Below, piece by piece: positions 7,093 to 11,295 of a stretch of 11,295 nucleotides of DNA. Origin of the DNA: Propionibacteriaceae bacterium (GTDB lineage Bacteria; Actinomycetota; Actinomycetes; Propionibacteriales; Propionibacteriaceae); the NCBI GenBank assembly GCA_027346035.1, contig DAIESZ010000302.1, positions 1-11,295 of the forward strand. The letters run 5' to 3'. The translations under genes and the position numbers were made by a program. The notes beneath the pieces are model-generated. The model was not told the origin of the DNA and searched no databases. It saw only the letters and a list, made by a program, of their open reading frames with translations. Each line of letters opens with the position of its first letter. Positions within the stretch are counted from its first letter, which is position 1.

Positions 7093-8799
7093 TCAGCGGC
7101 GGACGGTCTCGGGGGCGGATTCCTCGACCACGTCGTCGTCATGCACGTACCGCTTGCCGCGCAGGTACGATGCGGCGGCCGCGATGAGGCAGGCGGCGAT
7201 CGCGAAGCCGAAGGCCACGATCAGGCCGTCGTGGAACGGCGGCGAGATCAGTGCCGGGAAGAACGTGTGCCCGGTGAGGTAGGTGGCGTCCGAACTCGGC
7301 AGGGCCTGCAGCACCTGCGGGCCGAGCAGCGACGAGATCGGGTTGTAGCCGAGCAGTGAGGCGAACAGCACGGCCACCGGGGGCAGGCCCGCCAGCGCGT
7401 GGGCCACCGCGCCGGGCACGCCGTGACTCGTCAGGCCCGACACCATCGCTCCCGGGAGGCTGCTGGCGAGACCGCTGATCATCAGCGAGAAGAAGATGCC
7501 GATCGACAGAACCATTGCGGCGTTCTGGAATGTCGTGCTCATGCCCGACCCGACCCCCCGCCGGTAGGCCGGCAGGGAATTCATGATCGCGGCCCGGTTC
7601 GGCGACGCGAACAACCCCATCCCGATGCCGTTCAGCAGCAGGGCGCCCGCGAACGCCGGGTAGGAGAAGTTCACCGACATGGCCGCGAGCCACCAGAAGC
7701 TCAGGGCCGCGATGATCATTCCGGCGGTGGAGAACGGCCTGGCGCCGTACTTGTCGGACAGGACGCCGGAGATCGGCCCGGCGATGAGGAACCCGATGGT
7801 CATCGGCAGCATGAAGATGCCCGCCCACAGCGGCGTCGACTCGAACGAGTAGCCGTGGCGGGGCAACCAGATGCCCTGGAGCCAGATGATCAGGATGAAC
7901 ATCAGCCCGCCGCGTCCGAGCGCCGCGAGCAGCGAGGCGATGTTGCCGGCGGTGAACGCCCGGATGCGGAACAGGTCGATGTGGAACATCGGATGCTCCA
8001 CCTTGGTCTCGATCCAGGTGAACAGCGCCAGCAGGACCACGCCACCGATCAACCCCGCGAGCACCCAGGGGTTGGTCCAGCCCATCATGTGGCCGCCGTA
8101 CGGCTGGATGCCGTAGGTGATGCCCACGAGGATCGCGATGAGACCGATGCCGAACGTCAGGTTGCCCCACCAGTCGATGCCGCCCGGACGACGGATCCCG
8201 GTGTCGATGAGCTTGTGATAGGCCCAGACAGTGCCGAACAGGCTGACCGGTACCGACACGAGGAACACCAGGTGCCACTCCAGCGGAGCCAGCAGGCCTC
8301 CGACGATCAGACCGAGGAACGAGCCGGCGATGCCGGCGACCTGGTTGAGCCCGAGCGCCAGGCCGCGCTGGTTCGACGGGAAGGCGTCGGTGATGATCGC
8401 GCTCGAGTTGGCCATGAGCAGCGCGCCACCCACGCCCTGGACCACCCGCATGAGGATCAGCCACAGCGCACCCGCAGCACCGGTCATCCAGGTGATGCTC
8501 AACAGCACCGAACTGATCGTGAAGATCAGGAAGCCGGGGTTGTACATGCGGACCCGGCCGAACATGTCACCGAGGCGACCGAAGCTGACCACCAGCACCG
8601 CGGTGACCACGAGGTAGCCCATCATCAGCCACAGCAGGTAACTCGAATTGCCCGGGGCCAAGGGGTTCATCTGAAGTCCGCGGAAGATGTCGGGGAGCGC
8701 GATCATCAGGATCGAACTGTTGATCGTGACGATCAACACCCCCAACGTCGTGTTGGAGAGGGCGATCCACTTGTAGCCCGAGTCTGATGTTTTCGTCAT
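7093..8799 (-). CDS. DHA2-type MFS transporter (14-TM drug/proton antiporter class)
   Basis: The product has 568 residues and a hydrophobicity pattern fitting 14 membrane helices. MFS motif A, GRLGDMFGRVRM, is at 74-85. Motif B (LMRVVQGVGG) and a motif-C-like GLNQVAGIAGSFLG after TM4/TM5 follow, then WHLVFLVSVPVSL. The C-terminus (KRYVHDDDVVEE) is charged and cytoplasmic. The family exports drugs and other amphiphiles using the proton gradient; the substrate here cannot be told. TM1 reads INSSILMIALP where most relatives have LDxTIVNVALP, so the TM1 acidic residue is missing. I use ATG 8799; GTG 8805 two codons earlier is equally open, and neither has a good Shine-Dalgarno. It lies 97 bases downstream of the second transporter on the same strand and may have its own promoter. 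Confidence 0.92.
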   Translation of the reverse strand: MTKTSDSGYKWIALSNTTLGVLIVTINSSILMIALPDIFRGLQMNPLAPGNSSYLLWLMMGYLVVTAVLVVSFGRLGDMFGRVRMYNPGFLIFTISSVLLSITWMTGAAGALWLILMRVVQGVGGALLMANSSAIITDAFPSNQRGLALGLNQVAGIAGSFLGLIVGGLLAPLEWHLVFLVSVPVSLFGTVWAYHKLIDTGIRRPGGIDWWGNLTFGIGLIAILVGITYGIQPYGGHMMGWTNPWVLAGLIGGVVLLALFTWIETKVEHPMFHIDLFRIRAFTAGNIASLLAALGRGGLMFILIIWLQGIWLPRHGYSFESTPLWAGIFMLPMTIGFLIAGPISGVLSDKYGARPFSTAGMIIAALSFWWLAAMSVNFSYPAFAGALLLNGIGMGLFASPNRAAIMNSLPAYRRGVGSGMSTTFQNAAMVLSIGIFFSLMISGLASSLPGAMVSGLTSHGVPGAVAHALAGLPPVAVLFASLLGYNPISSLLGPQVLQALPSSDATYLTGHTFFPALISPPFHDGLIVAFGFAIAACLIAAAASYLRGKRYVHDDDVVEESAPETVRR

Positions 8800-8828
8800 G
8801 CCCACGGCACAGGTCTACGTGCCGCCGC

Positions 8829-8858
8829 AGGATAGTTCAAATCACCCGTGCGTCGTTC
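8829..8858 (-). promoter_or_regulatory. Weak promoter candidate for the first MFS gene
   Basis: The gap 8800-8896 contains the only A/T-rich spot nearby, reading TTTGAACTATCCT on the minus strand. TATCCT (8834 to 8829) could be a -10 box with a poor -35 around 8853-8858, giving a leader of about 20 bases. Actinobacterial -35 boxes are often weak. This is a guess from base composition and spacing. Confidence 0.25.
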
Positions 8859-8896
8859 ACCCGTCCCGGGGACCGCCGAACCCTCTCACCGGCCAC

Positions 8897-10996
8897 TCAC
8901 CCCACGCTCGCCCGGCGGGGCGCCCCGCTGCTGGACCCCGACAGGACCACGTGCCGCGCGACCCGGCGGAGCTCACGCAGGTCGTCCTCGCTGAGCGGGG
9001 CCCGGTTCTCGAGTTCGAGGCGTTCGCGGATCCGGCGCATGGTGGCCGTGACGACCTCTCGGAACGCGTCGAACCCCTGCCGGGTGAGCGCGAGTCCTTC
9101 CGGGTGTCGCTCGACGAGCCCGGCGCGTTCGGCATCCAGCAGTGCCGGCTCGAGGACGCCGAGCGGGAGGCGATAGCCCCGGGCCAGGTCGGCGACCGGC
9201 AGGAAACCACCCGCCCGGTGCTGCCCGATGGCCACGGAGCGCACCAGCCACTCCCGCACGGCTTCCTCCGACGAGTCGGCGGCGATCCGGTCGAACCATT
9301 CGCTGGTGAGCTGGTGCAGGTTCCAGACCAGCCGCGACTCGAGTTGTTCCGCCGACGACCGCTGGTCGGGCACGCCGAAGCCCTGTCCGACGTCTTCCGC
9401 CCCGGACGCCGCAAGGCCGCGCAGCGGCACGGTTCGCAGGAACAGGGCGACGACCAGGGACACCACGGCGACCGGCACCGCATACCGGAACACATGCTGC
9501 AGGGTTCCGGTGTAGGCCGCCACGATGACGACGCGCACGGCGTCGGGAAGCGCGTGCACGGCACTCGGCACCTCCGCCGCCCTCGGAACAACACCTGTTG
9601 CGGCGATGGCGCTCGCGAGCCGCGGCGTCAGCAGGTTCGCGTAGATCGTGCCGAACACGGCCGCGCCGAACGACTGGCCCATGGCACGGAAGAACGTGAC
9701 GCCGGAGGTGGCAACGCCGAGGTCGTGATAGTCGACCGTGGCCTGGACGATGATCGTCAGCACCTGCATGGCCAGGCCGATGCCGAGGCCCAGCACGAAC
9801 ATGGCGCCGAACTGGGCGAGGGTCCCGCTGTCGGGACCGAGCATCGAGAGCAGCGCCATGCCCACCGCCATGGTCACCGAGCCGCCGATCGGGAATGGAC
9901 GGTAGACGCCGGTGCGGCTGACCACGGTCCCGGCCCCGATCGAGGCACCCATCAGGCCGATCACCATCGGCAGCATCCGCAGCCCGGACATCGTCGCCGA
10001 GACGCCCATGACGTACTGAAGGTAGGTGGGGATGAAGGTCATGCACCCCATCAGGGCGAACCCGACGAGGAACGACAGGATCGTCGACATCGTGAACACG
10101 TTGCGCCGGAACAACCGCAACGGCAGCAGCGGACTGCGTGCCGTCATCTCGACGCCGACGAATGCGGCGATCAGGACGCCGGCGGCGACGAACAGTCCGA
10201 TGATCGGCACCGAACCCCACGCGTACTGCGTCCCACCCCAACTGGTGGCCAGGATCATGCAGGTCGACCCGGCCGCGATGGTGGCGATACCCAAGTAGTC
10301 GACCACGGGGCGCTCCCCCGACCGGTGGGAGGGCAGCAGCCGCACGGCGAACGGAAGCAGTGCCGCCGCGACGGGCACGTTGATGTAGAACACCCACCGC
10401 CAACTCAGGTGGTCGGTGAACAGTCCACCGAGGAGCGGCCCGATGACGGTGGCGACGCCGAACACCGCGCCGATCGCTCCCTGGTACTTCCCGCGCTCAC
10501 GCAACGGGATGATGTCGCCGATAACCGCCATCGCGGTGACGGTCAGCGCTCCACCGCCGATGCCCTGCACCCCCCGCATCGCGATCAGCCAGGTCATCCC
10601 GGTGGCCATGCCGCACAGTGCGGACGCGACCACGAACACGACCACCGCCACGACGAAGACGGGCTTGCGGCCGAACAGGTCGCCGAACTTGCCCGCCAAC
10701 GCCGTGGCGATGGTCTGGGTGAGCAGGTAGGCGGTGACCACCCAGGTCATGTGAGTGGCCCCGCCCAGGTCGCCGACGATCGTCGGGAGCGCCGTGGACA
10801 CGATCGTCGAGTCGAGGGCGGCCAACAGCATGCCGCCGGTGATCACGCCGAACGCAAGGTTGCGACGCCGAACCGGCAGTTCCGGTGGTTCGTCGTCGGT
10901 CTGGGAGCCGGCCGCGTCAGCCTCGGGGACGCCGGACGCCGTGGCACGTGCTCCTCCGGCCACCCCGACCGCGGCATGCCCTCGACCGTGGGTCAT
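8897..10996 (-). CDS. DHA2 MFS efflux transporter with C-terminal winged-helix-like domain (Rv1877-like)
   Basis: The product has 699 residues. After a polar 44-residue N-terminus come 14 predicted helices: TM1 [15 protein letters not shown] with D62 (motif D1), motif [12 protein letters not shown] at 101-111, motif [17 protein letters not shown] at 176-191, then [11 protein letters not shown]. The pattern [11 protein letters not shown] and [14 protein letters not shown] closely recall M. tuberculosis Rv1877, as does the C-terminal extension of about 172 residues (528-699). Within it, a segment near 598-655 ([20 protein letters not shown], then AERAGLVER and LALTRQG) reads like a MarR-type winged helix. 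The likely role is proton-driven multidrug export, with the tail facing the cytoplasm. The start is ATG 10996, preceded by GGAAGGAG; the frame opens at GTG 11032 but that start has no ribosome site. A palindromic operator candidate lies about 60 bases upstream. Confidence 0.94.
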   Translation of the reverse strand: MTHGRGHAAVGVAGGARATASGVPEADAAGSQTDDEPPELPVRRRNLAFGVITGGMLLAALDSTIVSTALPTIVGDLGGATHMTWVVTAYLLTQTIATALAGKFGDLFGRKPVFVVAVVVFVVASALCGMATGMTWLIAMRGVQGIGGGALTVTAMAVIGDIIPLRERGKYQGAIGAVFGVATVIGPLLGGLFTDHLSWRWVFYINVPVAAALLPFAVRLLPSHRSGERPVVDYLGIATIAAGSTCMILATSWGGTQYAWGSVPIIGLFVAAGVLIAAFVGVEMTARSPLLPLRLFRRNVFTMSTILSFLVGFALMGCMTFIPTYLQYVMGVSATMSGLRMLPMVIGLMGASIGAGTVVSRTGVYRPFPIGGSVTMAVGMALLSMLGPDSGTLAQFGAMFVLGLGIGLAMQVLTIIVQATVDYHDLGVATSGVTFFRAMGQSFGAAVFGTIYANLLTPRLASAIAATGVVPRAAEVPSAVHALPDAVRVVIVAAYTGTLQHVFRYAVPVAVVSLVVALFLRTVPLRGLAASGAEDVGQGFGVPDQRSSAEQLESRLVWNLHQLTSEWFDRIAADSSEEAVREWLVRSVAIGQHRAGGFLPVADLARGYRLPLGVLEPALLDAERAGLVERHPEGLALTRQGFDAFREVVTATMRRIRERLELENRAPLSEDDLRELRRVARHVVLSGSSSGAPRRASVG

Positions 10997-11003
10997 GGGT
11001 GTA

Positions 11004-11011
11004 CTCCTTCC
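11004..11011 (-). promoter_or_regulatory. Ribosome binding site of the Rv1877-like gene
   Basis: GGAAGGAG on the minus strand, seven bases before ATG 10996. It is a near-perfect Shine-Dalgarno and rules out the longer GTG 11032 start. Confidence 0.85.
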
Positions 11012-11055
11012 GAAGTACCGACCGCATCGCACCGTGCATTCGACCGACGCGCCCG

Positions 11056-11073
11056 GGTGACGACGCAGTCACC
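11056..11073. promoter_or_regulatory. Inverted repeat GGTGAC-N6-GTCACC, operator candidate
   Basis: Two perfect six-base half sites with a six-base spacer (GACGCA) sit 60 bases upstream of the Rv1877-like start. Size and place suit a dimeric repressor of the TetR or MarR type, as is common for efflux genes. No such regulator gene is in the window apart from the transporter's own tail domain. The repeat is seen; the operator role is inferred. Confidence 0.4.
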
Positions 11074-11099
11074 GGCTGCTGGAGGACCCGACTGTAACG

Positions 11100-11119
11100 G
11101 GCCCGGACGCGTCCGGGCC
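11100..11119 (-). terminator. 20-base perfect palindrome, probable terminator after the tRNA-like sequence
   Basis: GGCCCGGACGCGTCCGGGCC is fully self-complementary and would fold into an eight-pair GC stem with a CGCG loop. It starts 12 bases after the encoded CCA of the tRNA-like sequence. There is no T run behind it, which is usual for actinobacterial terminators. It also separates that unit from the transporter leader. Confidence 0.5.
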
Positions 11120-11131
11120 GGTGGAACACAC

Positions 11132-11210
11132 TGGTGGGGCGTGTGGGGCTCGAACCCACGACCCAGGGATTATGAGCACTTCCGCGCTAAGCGCTGTGCC
11201 ATAACGCCTA
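11132..11210 (-). tRNA. tRNA-like sequence, CAU anticodon (Met/Ile2 type), probably degenerate
   Basis: On the minus strand the 3' half is a good tRNA. The anticodon loop CTCATAA has CAU at 11174-11172, the variable loop is GGGTC, the T arm is GTGGG-TTCGAGC-CCCAC with all five pairs (11143-11159), the acceptor 3' strand is ACGCCCC, then A and an encoded CCA (11132-11134). The 5' half fits badly. The best acceptor partner TAGGCGT mismatches the last two positions, two extra bases appear before the D arm, the D stem (GCAC/GCGC) has one mismatch, and the anticodon stem AAGTG/TCCCT has two mismatches and one wobble. The 5' end at 11210 is therefore uncertain. This looks like a tRNA pseudogene; it could also be an unusual or mobile-element tRNA. 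Confidence 0.5.
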
Positions 11211-11266
11211 GTGAGCGCGCCATCCTCAAGCGTTGTGCGGGGTGTACTTTCCTGTTCGTCAGCCAC

Positions 11267-11274
11267 GAGGAAGG
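11267..11274 (+). promoter_or_regulatory. Ribosome binding site for the gene starting at the right edge
   Basis: GAGGAAGG ends six bases before ATG 11281, a strong Shine-Dalgarno at correct spacing. Confidence 0.55.
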
Positions 11275-11280
11275 CTCATC

Positions 11281-11295
11281 ATGACCACCACAACC
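11281..11295 (+). CDS. Start of an unknown gene at the right edge
   Basis: ATG at 11281 is preceded by GAGGAAGG at six bases and followed by four Thr codons (MTTTT) before the window ends. Nothing can be said about its product. The call rests on the ribosome site and start only. It would be divergent from the tRNA-like sequence. Confidence 0.4.

Noticed and set aside
7399..8787. Plus-strand open frame of 462 codons opposite the first MFS gene
   Set aside because: The translation is a repetitive His/Asp/Gln/Arg-rich shadow of the transporter's codons, with no ribosome site or domain.
8798..11284. Plus-strand open frame of 828 codons opposite the Rv1877-like transporter
   Set aside because: The product is full of His, Arg, Gly and Asp with no hydrophobic core or family motif. 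It mirrors the codon pattern of the real gene on the other strand, a common effect in GC-rich DNA.
1..11295. CRISPR array, insertion sequence ends or long direct repeats
   Set aside because: I looked for regularly spaced repeats, transposase motifs and terminal inverted repeats and saw none.

Overview
The window is GC-rich chromosomal DNA from an actinobacterium, most likely a mycolic-acid genus of the Mycobacteriales (Gordonia/Williamsia/Rhodococcus type). I base this on the strong G/C bias at third codon positions, the moxR-DUF58-VWA cluster laid out as in mycobacteria (Rv1479-Rv1481), and a transporter that resembles Mycobacterium tuberculosis Rv1877 including its extra C-terminal domain. 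The genus is an inference; no rRNA or other marker is present.

Left part (1-4564, minus strand): a tightly packed gene string read right to left. It holds a MoxR-type AAA+ ATPase, a soluble DUF58 protein, two consecutive membrane-anchored VWA proteins, and, after 59 bases, the first 117 codons of a YggS/YlmE-type PLP-binding protein that runs off the left edge. Stops and starts overlap between DUF58 and the first VWA gene (GTGA) and between the two VWA genes (TGATG), so at least these are translationally coupled. MoxR, DUF58 and the VWA proteins form the well-known MoxR/VWA module, thought to act as a chaperone or maturation machine at the membrane; the client here is unknown.

Middle part (4784-6560, plus strand): a divergent two-gene unit. 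The first gene is an unrecognised single-pass membrane protein with a Ser/Gly/Ala/Pro-rich exported tail. The second, one base downstream, is a Cof-type HAD-IIB phosphatase with all four HAD motifs.

Between the convergent HAD and transporter genes (6561-7092) there is no intact gene. A minus-strand reading that becomes protein-like if one base is restored in a short homopolymer suggests a frameshifted remnant.

Right part (7093-11295): two 14-TM DHA2-type MFS efflux transporters on the minus strand. The second has a 172-residue cytoplasmic extension with a winged-helix-like segment, and a GGTGAC-N6-GTCACC inverted repeat sits in its leader. Upstream of it lie a 20-bp perfect palindrome (probable terminator) and a tRNA-like sequence with a CAU anticodon. 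That sequence has an intact T arm and an encoded CCA but defective acceptor, D and anticodon stems. A new plus-strand gene appears to start at 11281 and leaves the window after five codons.

I see no CRISPR array, insertion sequence, rRNA or origin. Nothing amounts to a clearly new system. The best leads are the duplicated VWA pair, the unknown membrane protein divergent from moxR, the decayed tRNA and the frameshifted remnant.
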